This document shows positions 1 through 9,892 of a stretch of 64,000 bases of DNA, piece after piece. The stretch's first letter is position 1; each line of letters begins with the position of its first letter. The stretch spans positions 10,322,135-10,386,134 of the forward strand of contig CM067509.1 in the NCBI GenBank assembly GCA_034509495.1, written 5' to 3'. A program made the position numbers and the translations under genes. This DNA comes from Acestrorhynchus altus (taxonomy: Eukaryota > Chordata > Actinopteri > Characiformes > Acestrorhynchidae). The notes beneath the pieces were generated by a model. That model saw only the letters and a program-made list of their open reading frames with translations. It ran no database searches and had not been told where the DNA came from.

Positions 1-751
1 TATGAGCTAAAGGTCACCATGCCCAAAGCCATACATCAAGTAGAGAGGTATAACATGGAACTGCATTGTCTGGAGTGACCTCTGGAGTGAAATACCTTTA
101 AGATGCGCTAGAGTGGCAGTTGTGCTCCCAAACTCATCACCCAACATTTGTACCTCAATTACTAAACTTGTGCCAAAATGCAATCAGATCTTCACAACAA
201 TTTTCAACATTGCTTCCCAGAAGACACTGTTACTACAGCACAGGTGAATCCTTCCCTACTAAATAGTAAAAAATACATTTGAATAACCCAGTGCTGGGTT
301 ACAATATAACAGATCACATTTTATGTTAAACTGATCCAGTAACATGAATTACCCCAGCACACTGGGGCAGGTTTCCCAAAAGCTTCAATATGCTAAGAAT
401 TTTGTTAACTAGTACTTAAGATCACTCATTAATTAAAAGTTTTGCATATCTAAAGTACTAAAATATGTGAACTCCTAAATTAAAGAGTAACCCTACCTAC
501 TTGTTATTGACAAAATACTCCTTAAAATGGATTTTGCCTGCAGTTCAGCATCTAAACACCAGAGCCTACCCTTTCTGAGGGAGGGGGAATAGATTCACGG
601 TCTCTAAAATAAAAAATTATTTAATAAGAGGACAAAACAATTATAATTGCAATAATAAAAACAGCACAATAATTAATAAATATAAGTTTCTTAGTCAAAA
701 TCAAAATTATTGATGGGGACATTTCAATAATCTGTATATAGGCAGATACAC
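1..751. other. Non-coding, no recognised feature
   Basis: AT-rich sequence with no supported gene. No open frame of note, no tRNA-like box and no tandem repeat is visible. The interval ends where the Harbinger-like reading frame begins. Confidence 0.6.
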
Positions 752-972
752 GTCACCAAGGTCCATGCTAAGCCCTTGGTTGTATATGTATATGGGACTC
801 TTATTCCTATACAAACTCCCAAACTCCTGAAAAGGGGTCTCTGCAGTGAATGTGCAGGTTATGTCCACCAAGGGTTGTTTACTGACATTGTAGTCAAGTG
901 GTCTGTGAGTATGATGCATTCATCTGGGACAACTCTGATGTGTGTCAGTTGGAAAAGGATGCTGTTTGCTGA
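752..972 (+). pseudogene. PIF/Harbinger (HARBI1-like) transposase fragment
   Basis: This is a remnant of the DDE nuclease of a PIF/Harbinger DNA transposon, whose intact enzyme cuts and rejoins DNA at the element's ends. Translation from about 776 gives GTLIPIQTP, then HQGLFTDIVVKW, the block that precedes the second catalytic aspartate in HARBI1-type proteins. At about 907 the frame slips by one base. The next block, YDAFIWDNSDVCQLEKD, continues in the +1 frame and holds the second catalytic Asp (DAFIW), then stops at 970-972. Intact HARBI1-like proteins are roughly 350 residues, so about a fifth remains. There is no start codon, no C-terminal catalytic Glu and no partner SANT/Myb gene nearby. 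The frameshift and truncation show a dead copy. The family match is by motif; confidence is good for superfamily only. Confidence 0.7.
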
Positions 973-1544
973 ACCCAAAACCACAGCTGAGTTCACAGTG
1001 CACAGTGTTGTTGAGCACAGCACTCCAGACATCCTGGAGATGTACAACAGTGCAATGGAGGCTAGCATTCGCCTTCTTCATCATACAGAGGAAAGTGATG
1101 AAGAGGACACAAAACACAGAACTGCCTGGAGAAAGGCAGGCGGATGTGATACCCAAAATATTATTAGAAATGTGCTTCCTTCATCATTGTTATATTGCAA
1201 TAAAAATATTTAACAACAATAATGACAAACATACAATTGAAAGAGACAAAAATACAGAATATATACTTGAGTTGAAGCGATGTTTGAGGTTGGACAGAGC
1301 TTGTTTTTGGGGAGGAGTCAAATACATTCTTTGAACTCAGTCGTTAAGTTTTAGTTTGTGGGGCTCTTTGGGAAGTTGGCTTGTTCTTTTCTCATATCCT
1401 TCTTTAATTAGCTGAGATTGATTGCTTTGGGGAAACTCACCCCTGGCTGCTAAGAATTATATATCTATTCTGTAAACTGTGGAGTAAATTCATCCAGAGC
1501 TGAGAATGAAGATCTCAATAGATTGCATATTGCATTTTACTTCT
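973..1544. other. Flank of Harbinger remnant, no recognised gene
   Basis: The frame that is open to 1213 continues past the Harbinger block, with an acidic stretch (EESDEED), but it does not match a part of the transposase I recognise. It may be further decayed transposon sequence. The rest is AT-rich with no clear feature. Confidence 0.45.
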
Positions 1545-1692
1545 GATTCAGTAGTTCAATAAATATTGTCCATGTCAGTCTAAATTTGAAATAATGCATT
1601 GTTCCTAGGAATCTTTATCTTCCTTCCCAATAGCACTGCAATCCTGTACTTCTTTCTGAGTACATTTATTTTTTTATGATGAGTGCATTTAC
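1545..1692 (+). mobile_element. 3' end of a Tc1/mariner-type relic (fragment D)
   Basis: This stretch aligns by eye with the end of the relics at 36.3-36.45 kb and 32.7-32.87 kb. Shared blocks are 'caataaatattgtcca', 'gaatctttatcttccttcc', and a terminus of the form 'cttctgggtgcaa' followed by a T run and 'gatga'. No transposase frame survives here. It is one of four fragments of this family in the window. Confidence 0.5.
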
Positions 1693-3240
1693 TGTGAATT
1701 CTGCGGCATAATAAAAGGTTATCTTATTTTAGAAAAAACATTAGTATAGTATAGCAATACTGAGTATTTACTTCAATTTACTCCAACTACAGTTTCCTTA
1801 CTAATGATTTACTACATATGCAGCACAACAAAGCTCACATACATAGAATATATGCGAGAATGTGGGTTTGGTAGTTGATACGGTTATAGACCTTCCCACA
1901 TCCTGCCCTTTTAATTCAGGACATTACGGATCAATTTTAATCTTTGATCTAATGTGTGTCCAGTAATTAGAGCTAAATGAAACTAAACGCTAACCAATTA
2001 TATTCATTATTGCTGCAATCTGTTACTGTCACGAGTAGACCACCAGAAATCATGCAAGAAAATTGTATCTCCAAAATGGCAACTTCATCTTAACATTTAA
2101 TGAAAAAAGATTCAGATTCTTGTCAGATTCTACTTATATCAAAAGATTAGTATCAAGTAGAGTCATTTGTTAGTTTGCAGAGACAATTCTAGCCAGATGC
2201 TGGCAGTCACAATCATTATACACCTGTGGGAATCCACTGCCCTGTCCACTGTGGGTAGTATTGCCTTCTATGATGTTTCCCATTACACATGTGACAGTGT
2301 GGATCAAGGAATGCCTGGAAAACGTGGATGGAAGATCCCATCCATCTGGCACCTACTATCATACTATCATCGCTTCACACATCAGTAATTCACATTTTCT
2401 CATCATGAGCACACTGGCCAGTGTTCCACCTCACTCAGATAACACCTCAAAACTTGTACAAGCATCTGAGTTTACAAGTTGTCCCCTGAGGTAATGTCAC
2501 TTTTGAATCAATTTACATATTGTTTTCCCATGACTTTTTGGGAATACACTGAGTATTAAAATAATATTTTACTGTATGGTTTATTGATTTAGTCATTTAT
2601 GTTTTGCCTGAAATGTATGCATGTGTCTGGAAGTACCCCAAGGGGTAGCCTACAGGAATTTCTTGCATGCAATGTTCATCGTTCATCACTGATATTGAAA
2701 TTAGCATATTGCTGCTGTGTCATGAGGAGATATGAATGCTGTAATGGAGAGCAATTTTCCACCAAGCAAGTCCTCATGATGGCTATTAGCATCACGCAGG
2801 AGGCTTTTTTGTCCCCGAAAAAGGATTTCACTATGCATGAATTCACATACAGTGTTCTCTATTACACTCGCTCTCTCACTCACCAGTCTCACTAGAACCA
2901 TATTACCTATTGTGTGTGTATTTCGAGGCTATGAATACACAATAGTGCTCAGAATAGAGTCTTTTTTTCTCCAGAAATATCTAAAATGTAATGACCAGGC
3001 AGAGATATGTGTATTCCACAATGTACCCAAAAGCACTTAGGTCAGCTTCCATAGGTAAATAGCAAATAAATGCATCATACTGAGCATACAGTGCCATTTT
3101 ATGTCATTTTTTTAGGGTGAAGACTGAGCGAGATATGAATTTTATCAGCAAATAAAGTGTTATGGCACGTCCCTGGAACAACAGAGGAGACAGTTTGTGA
3201 GAAAACTAAGAGAACATTAATCATTTGTTCATTGGTGTGT
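1693..3240. other. Non-coding, no recognised feature
   Basis: Short open frames on both strands (2167-2388, 2599-2895) show no family motif, no splice-site support and no codon signal I can defend. The base composition is ordinary AT-rich intergenic sequence. Confidence 0.5.
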
Positions 3241-3275
<35 letters not shown>

Positions 3276-3292
3276 GCGTGTGTGTGTGTGTG
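3241..3292. repeat. (TG)n microsatellite, interrupted
   Basis: About 25 TG units with two CG interruptions near 3270-3277. The open frame across it (VCVCV) is an artefact of the repeat. Confidence 0.95.
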
Positions 3293-4493
3293 GACAGACA
3301 ACTGATCCAAGCTATTTGATCAATTTACAGCTTAAGGCTGAAAGCATGGTCAGAGTTAAACCAATTTCCCTCCAGTTTGAATTGATACATTGGTCAGTTA
3401 ATCTGTTAATCTGTTGAGTGGGGGTATCTCCTTAAAAACGTCTATTCATATTTCATCCAGTGACCAATCTCCTTGCAGTCGGCAATAGCCAATGGTGTCT
3501 TAGATTACTCAGACATTTATTTTAGGTATCAGATGCATTGTGACAATGGAGATGCAATTCTCCTTATTATATAAGTCAGTGTGCCATCAAAATAACATTA
3601 TTTTAAAGTAAGATTGTTACATAATATTGGTTTAAAGGGACACTGCATAGAAATGTATGGTGTATCTTCAGATTGCCTGTGTAGAGTTCTCTCTGTACTG
3701 CAATCATCAGTTGTACTCTGTAATCTCTGGTATCCCAGTTTGACCTCACTGTATGGCTTTCTATACCAAAAGTATTTACATAATGTTGCATAATGTTGTG
3801 CCTGCTTATTCTTGTTGTACAGTTGGGAAGGGCTTGAGCCCTTACTGATTAAATTATTGACGTCTAAGCCTTTAGGACACAAGGGAGCAAGAGCAAGTCC
3901 AATTCTTGAGGAAAACCTAATTACAACGTGTTGCAACTTGAACAAAACCTGCATTGATTTTACTCTCTCCCCCTTTCTCTCTTTCTTTTGCCCTCACTCA
4001 TAGACAAAGGAATTTATCAGTGACCATATTATTTTGGCAATATTTAAAGTGTTATAACCAGCCCAGTCCAAAAATACATTCATGTCAGGAAGCATGAAAT
4101 CAATACTTTAACTTTTGTTTTGTCTTATATTTTCCATCATTAGATAACATAAAAGCAGTCAGTGCAGTTTTCATTCTGCCAAAAGCAATTTCCTTTAGGC
4201 TGCAGTGGCGCTAGAGTATTTCTTCAAAAATGGCACATTGTAGTAGTTGTACCTGGAAAGCCCTGGAACACAGAGCTTTTCTGACGTACTCACATGACTC
4301 ACACATCAGTGAGCATACACACAACCACACACATACACCGTATTTTTTATATCTGCTGGTTATACTGGTGCACACAGAATTCAAAGAGATCAGCTCAGCT
4401 TCTTTTCTGGTCAGTAGGGGCAGACCTCCTTTCACTCCTTCTCCCTGTTCTGATTCACATTCCACTCCTTTTCACTCCTTTCACTCTCCTGGA
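3293..4493. other. Non-coding, no recognised feature
   Basis: No gene or repeat family recognised. The minus-strand open frame at 3598-3954 has no motif. A short C/A-rich stretch at 4311-4337 is weakly repetitive. Confidence 0.5.
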
Positions 4494-4745
4494 AGGTACA
4501 GTGGCTTGGTGGTTAGAATGTTTGCCTCCAAGAAATGGGGTCGTGTGCCCTGTCTGGGTGGAGTTTCCATGTACTCTCTGTGTTTGCCTGGGTTTCCTCT
4601 GAGGATTCTGGTTTCCTCTCACCTTCCACAAACATGGATCCCAGGTGAACTGGCTACTCTAAATTGCCCTAGTGTGTGAATAAGTGTTTATGTGTGTGAG
4701 TGAATGTATGCCTGTATGCCCAGAAATGGATTGGCACTCTGTCCT
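4494..4745 (+). mobile_element. tRNA-derived SINE, V-SINE/DANA-like
   Basis: The head 'ggcttggtggttagaatg' looks like a tRNA-type A box region, followed by 'tgcctccaag'. The body has the block common in fish SINEs: 'tggagtttccatgtactctc', 'tgggtttcctctgaggattc', 'tttcctctcaccttccacaa', then 'ctctaaattgccctagtgtg'. It ends at 'ggattggcactctgtcc'. The same family lies reversed at 62.53-62.76 kb. SINEs are transcribed by RNA polymerase III and move with LINE machinery; this copy is diverged and probably silent. Confidence 0.8.
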
Positions 4746-4779
4746 TGTGAACATCTGTCATGCATCTCTCAGACTCTCC

Positions 4780-5150
4780 GGACTCATGTGACCCTAGCTC
4801 GTTCAAGCTCTCTGGAATAATGACTACGTTAACCTGGGATTTAGTGTATACAAGCCAGTTCTTTAGACAACCCTGTGCCACTGCAATTCTTAGCATTGCC
4901 TGTGTGTTATTCTTGCTTGTCTTTCCATGTATGACCCTTCTTTGTCTGTTAATGATTTACCTCTTGCCCAGCCCTGTGATTTTGTCTATGGGTTCTGATC
5001 CTCAGTTGTGTTACCATTCCATCTTTGGTTAGTCCATGATTGTACTGTTCTGCCTGCTTGTTTCTGACCTGGGCTGTTTGACCCCAATTCTTGTCTTATT
5101 CTTATTAAAATCCTTATACTGCTACTCTGCGTTTGCTCAAGTCTGTCCAG
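4780..5150 (+). mobile_element. Putative 5' LTR of gypsy copy 1
   Basis: A T-rich block directly upstream of a gag-like frame. It contains the poly(A) signal 'attaaa' near 5104, then 'tgctactctgcgtttgct' before gag begins at about 5157. The equivalent position in gypsy copy 2 (minus strand, 25455-25620) has 'aataaa' followed by similar 'ctgc..tgct' sequence. LTR ends and a primer-binding site could not be fixed. Confidence 0.4.
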
Positions 5151-5800
5151 CTTTAACAGAAAAATTTGCTAAGATCCTAGCCAGAATACAAACACTGACC
5201 ACAAGGGGGCACCCTGGAGATTATACCCACCTGCCTGTGCAACCTACAGCTAGAGCTCTATTTGCTTTTCCAGTCTGTAAGCCAGAACCCTATGATGGGG
5301 ATTCTGACAAATGCTGTGGATTTTTGTTACAATGTTCTGTTTACTTTTCCAATTCCCCTTCAAGTCCAGACAAGATAGCTTTTGTAAAATCATGTCTCTT
5401 TGGTAAGGCTCTAGACTGCTGTCTATACAGTCCCATACTTTTCATGAATTTGTACAGGAATTTTGATCAAGAGGCTGCTGGGAGATCTAACTGTTAGGAG
5501 GTGGAGGTTAACTGTTTTTAGCTGTTAGGCAAGGTAATCACCCAGTAGCCGCCTATGCCCTGGATTTCCGCATTACAGCTCCCGGTAATGCCTGGAATTA
5601 GCCAGTGCTCATTAACACGACATACGTACAGACAGACTAAACTCAGATATGTTGACTGAACTAGCCTGCAGGGACTGCGATTTATCTCTGGACGGTCTGA
5701 TTTCACTAATCATCCATCTGGATCAGTTACTGCAAAAACGGCTATTCCCAACACAACCAGGATGTCCACTCCACAGAATGTCTCCAATCCTGTTTGTCCT
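5151..5800 (+). pseudogene. Ty3/gypsy gag remnant, copy 1
   Basis: Gag is the capsid-like protein of an LTR retrotransposon. The frame covering 5151-5430 contains AKILARIQTL and then PEPYDGDSDKCCGFLLQC, matching the 'P..Y.GD..KC.GFLLQC' hallmark of fish gypsy gag, with SPDKIAFVKSCLFGKALD after it. The frame then breaks, and DMLTELACRDC-type residues appear at 5647-5670 in another frame. Gypsy copy 2 carries the same blocks (NGDSDKCGGFMLQC, DVLTELAC), so the two copies are one family. A degraded zinc knuckle appears at about 5870-5925 (LYCGEANH-like). Several stops and shifts show it is dead. Confidence 0.75.
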
Positions 5801-5920
5801 GAGGAACCCCTCCAGGTGGATACATACCATTTAATCAAGGCATGAACACCTACAGAGTCGGTAAAATAGCCTCTGCTTGTACTGTGGAGAAGCCAATCAC
5901 ATTACACATAGCTATGTTAA

Positions 5921-6289
5921 ATGTCCTATCACAAGCTGCTACATAAGGAAATAACCATTCTGATGCATGATTTATTATCTTCTTCATTTTTTCTGCCTGT
6001 CATTGTTAGCTACCACAAAGTATCTCTCTGTGTTTCCGCCCTGTTCAACTCTGGTGCAGAGGGGAACTTCATACATCCTCGTCTGACCTTTGATCTCCAT
6101 TGCTCAGTGGAGCCGACGAGGTTCCCTCTAAGTATGATAGCTCTGGATGCGTTACCTATTGGGGGTGTTCCCATCACTTGCAAGATGTCCCTGCTCTCCG
6201 TCCAGACAAATTTTCTTCATTTTGAGGTTCTATCACCTTTATCTTTCTTTATCACCCCATGTTCGGATTATTCCCTTGTCCTTGGTTAG
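5921..6289 (+). pseudogene. Ty3/gypsy aspartic protease remnant, copy 1
   Basis: The 122-residue frame contains VSALFNSGAEGNFIHP, the retroelement protease active-site block (normally a D-S/T-G triad followed by A.GNFI). At 6047-6049 the codon is AAC, so the catalytic Asp is Asn and the enzyme would be inactive even in an intact frame. Downstream, PLSFFITPCSDYSLVLG matches the end of the gypsy protease before RT. It lies between gag and RT in the normal order. Confidence 0.75.
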
Positions 6290-6439
6290 ACAAACATAAA
6301 CCCATAATCTCCTGGAAACAGCAGTCAGGTATACTACTTTAAAAAGTCTTGAAACTACCCAAACTATCCTTATTCTCCCTGAATACTCAGACTTAGTGGA
6401 GGTGTCACTAATTTACCTCCACAGATTGAGCCATAGACA

Positions 6440-7130
6440 GTGAACCATTATGTATGTCTTGTGTTTTTCCTCTTACTCAAGAGGGGGGGAAATATATGGA
6501 GGATTATATTAGCACAAGGCTTCCATCCATTCCATCCTTCCATTCACCTCTTCAGTTGCTTCAGAGTGTTTCTTTGTAAGAAAGAAGGATGGTGGTTTAT
6601 GGCCACGCATAGACTACTGTGCCCTAAATAATGGCACAAAAAGTATGACTACCCAATTCCACTCATACCTGTAGCCCTGGAACAGCTCAGGAATGGTAAA
6701 TATTTTACTAAACTGGATTTATGTAGCGCTTAGAATCTCATTCATATCTGAAAAGGCGACAAGTGGAAGACTGAATTCATCACCACCAAGGACACTATGA
6801 ATATCAGGTTATGAGCCAGGGTTTGGCCAATGCACCATCTGTATTTCAGCCATTTATTAATGATACCCTTAGAGACATGCTCTGTAAATATGCAATAGCA
6901 TTTATAAACAATATCTTGATTTATTCCCCCATTTTGGAAACCCATTAGTAATATACTCTTAATTCTCTGTAGGCTACTAGACTATTTGTTTGTTAAAGGG
7001 CAGAAGTGTGAATTTCATCTCCTTTTAGTCTCATATTTGGGTTATGTGGTTACTGCCAACAGAGTTACTATGAGTGACTGGAAGATGGAGGCAGTCAATA
7101 ATTGGCCTGTACCTACATCATTTACAGAAC
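6440..7130 (+). pseudogene. Ty3/gypsy reverse transcriptase remnant, copy 1
   Basis: Fragments of RT lie in changing frames: FCKKEGWWFMATHRLLCPK (the 'F..K..G..R...DYR.LN' block, decayed), then YPIPLIP and ...KYFTKLDL (RT domain A region) near 6650-6722. Later KGQKCEFHLLLVSYLGYVVT and NNWPVPTSFTELQ (the 'K..F....V.FLG..V' and 'I..WP.P.....LQ' blocks before RNase H) lie near 6998-7130. The text stops inside the 'LQRFLG' block, exactly where a Tc1-like element begins at 7131. I do not find the rest of pol beyond the Tc1 element. Confidence 0.8.
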
Positions 7131-8462
7131 TACAGGTGCTGGTCATCAAATTAGAATATCATGAAAAAGTTGATTTATTTCAGTAATTTCATTCAAAAAG
7201 TTAAACCTTTATATTATAATCATTCAATGCACACATACTGATATATTCAGATGTTTATTTCTTTTAATTTGGATGATTATAACTGACAACAAATGGAAAT
7301 CCCAAATTAGATCAAATCCCAAATTCAGTATCTCAGAAAATTAGAATATTGTGAAAAGTTTCAATATTGAAGACACCTGGTGCCACACTCCAATCAGCTA
7401 ATTAATTCAAAACCTGGACCTTGAGGCCTTTAAATGGTCTCTCAGTCTAGTTCTGAAGGCTACATAATCATGGGGAAGACTGCTGACTTGGCAGTTGTCC
7501 AAAAGACGACTATTGACACATTGCTCAAGGAGTGCAAGACACAAAAGGTCACTGCTAAAGAGGCTGGCTGTTCACAGAGCTCTGTGTATAAGCAATATTA
7601 ATAGAAGGCGAAGGGAAGGGAAAAGATGTGGTAGAAAAAAATTGTACAAGCAATAGGGATAACTGCACCCTGGAGAAGATTGTGAAACAAAACCCTTTCA
7701 AAAATGTTGGGGAGATTCACAAGACTTCTGGACTGCAGCTGAATCAGTGTAGAACCACCACACACAGATGTGTATGAAGCCATGGGTTTGGCTATGCATT
7801 CCTTGTGTCAAGCCACTCTGGAATAAGGGCAGCGTCAGAAGCGTCACCTGGGCTATAAAGGATTGAACTGCTGCTGAGTGGCCCAAGTTATGTTCTCTGA
7901 TGAAAGTAAATTTCATTTAGGATTCAAGGTCCCAGAGTCTGGAGGAAGAGTGGAGAGGCACAGAATCCAAGTTGCTTGTGGTCCAATGTAAAGTTTCCAC
8001 AGTCAGCGATGGTTTGGGGTGCCATGTCATCTGCTGGTGTGTTGGTCCCATTAATGTTTTCTGAGGTCCAGGTCAAAAGCAGCCAACTTCTGCAAGAAGT
8101 TTTAGAGCACTTCATAGCTGTTGGTGACCAACTTTATGGAGATACAGATTTCATTTTCCAACAGGACTTGGCAACTGCACATAGTGCCAAACCTACCAGT
8201 ACCTGGTTTAAGGACCATGGTATCCCTGTTCTTAATTGGCCAGCAAACTCGCCTGACCTTAACCGAGGACGCCAGACCCAACAATTCAGAAGAGCTGAAG
8301 GCCACTATCAGAGCAATGTGGACTCTCATAACACCTGAGCAGTGCCACAGACTGATAAAACCGCACACCGCATTGCTGCAGTAATCCAGGCCCAAACTAA
8401 ATATTGAGTGCTGTACATGTTCATACTTTTCAGGTTCATACTTTTCAGTTGTGCGCAATTCT
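7131..8462 (+). mobile_element. Tc1-like DNA transposon #1, 3' truncated
   Basis: The left end starts at the TA dinucleotide 7131-7132, the expected Tc1/mariner target. The left terminal region carries two copies of the same motif, 'aaattagaatatcatgaaaa' at 7148 and 'aattagaatattgtgaaaag' at 7338. This is the inverted-repeat/direct-repeat layout used for transposase binding in Tc1-like elements. A broken transposase follows (7470-8390). The family's expected right terminal repeat, mirroring the left, is missing after about 8462, so at least 200 bp of the right end has been lost. The insertion site is within gypsy copy 1 RT. Confidence 0.85.
7470..8390 (+). pseudogene. Tc1-like transposase, multiply broken
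   Basis: A start at 7470 gives MGKTADLAVV and a helix-turn-helix-like segment ending AGCSQSSVYK, then a stop after 43 residues. The DDE domain resumes in other frames. MFSDESKFHL near 7889 holds the first catalytic Asp. FIFQQDLATAHSAKP near 8150 holds the second, followed by VLNWPANSPDLN. The next block, normally carrying the catalytic Glu (PIENLW type), is deleted, and the frame jumps to DARPNNSEELKATIRAMW and TPEQCHRLI. Intact family members are about 340 residues. Loss of the Glu block plus stops means no activity. Confidence 0.85.
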
Positions 8463-9816
8463 AAAATATTATATATTACCTTTTTCTGGAGATTTCTGGG
8501 ATTACCCTGCCACCAAAATACTTACATTACAAACAGTACAAAAATGAAATATTTTTTTGGTAATGTGTTACTGATGTGGTGTTAAATAGCTGACAAGAAT
8601 TTAGAAAGGAGTCCTGAGAGAAGGAAAGACAACAGTAAACACCAAACAGACAAAATTGTCCAAAAGTTCAAAATAGCTCTTCGTGTAAACTGAAATTCTA
8701 GTGACCAGGAATTCAGAAATGACCAGGAAATCAGGAAATCTAAGTCTAATGACCAGGATATCAGAAAGCAAAAATGTTAACGCTAACACATAAAATGCTT
8801 AACTAAATTATAAATTAGATTATAAAAGAAATAAAAAACAATATAAGATTGCCCAAAAGATTTAAGTGCTATTCGGTCATATGAAATAATTTTGTTTAAA
8901 TGTTTTCTTCAGATGTCTATGACACCTATTCAGCTTCTGTGGGGCAGGTTTTGGAGCCCAACATCGAACTGGATTTTTGTTGCACCTAGCAGCCCTGACC
9001 CACAGCAAGCAAGCTTGAGCAAGCTGTGGTGGAAATAAAATAGACATAGACATAAAGAGATTCACAGCCTTCATCAGCAGAAAGTGGTTCATTTTGGGCA
9101 GCCACTGCGGCCACTGATGAACAGCAGAACGATGCGTTAGGCGAGTCCACACCACTAAGTGTGTGAAGTGGTAAATGTAATAAACATTAGCTGTGATTAT
9201 GCGTGGGCTAACAGAACCTTGAGATAGAGCTCTGGTTAATCTGAATGTTAATAAATTTTACTGACTGAGGACTAAAATGTTTGATCTAGCACTGGGCGAA
9301 AATTTGGATCTAACTCAAGAAATCCAATTAAAGGTGATTTTCTGACCCATTAAATAGGAGAAAATGTATATAATATATTATACTGCTAAGCCAGGGTGTT
9401 TAAATCATCAGCTCATCCTGATTCAGTGTTAAATTTCCTACCAGATTAATATTTTTGATTTGTTTGCTACAACCCAATTAATTTTATTCATTTATTTTAT
9501 TCCTCTTAACAATAACAGAACTGCTCCTACATGTGCAAATGTGTTTACATCTGTTTTCCCAGGACCTGGGTGTGAAATACATTATTTAAAGGGCTCTCCT
9601 GGTGCTGTCTTAATGCAGCTGAGATCTGTGTGCTGCTTTGATGTGCTGGGCTGTGGCGCCAGCTAAGTTGGAATCTGGCCAGCACTGGACATATGGGTTG
9701 GAACCAGCACAGGAGCAGTGCTAGGAATTTAAAGATGAGAGGTGAGTGAGGTGCAGTGCAGGTAAACGTTAACATAGATGAGTTTCTTCTACAGCAATTG
9801 TTCAGCTTTTCAGATT
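8463..9816. other. Non-coding, no recognised feature
   Basis: Follows the truncated Tc1 end. Around 8700-8770 a 'gaccagga' motif recurs loosely. The minus-strand open frame 8877-9155 has no family motif. No gene is supported. Confidence 0.5.
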
Positions 9817-9823
9817 TATATAT

Positions 9824-9890
<67 letters not shown>
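9817..9890. repeat. (TA)n microsatellite
   Basis: About 36 TA units with one phase break at 9834. Open frames across it on both strands (IYIYIY) are artefacts. Confidence 0.95.

Positions 9891-9892
<2 letters not shown>

Noticed and set aside
2167..2895. Cluster of 60-98-residue open frames
   Set aside because: Overlapping in several frames with no motif, typical of chance.
8877..9155. 92-residue open frame, minus strand
   Set aside because: No motif or supporting structure; may be chance or very worn repeat.
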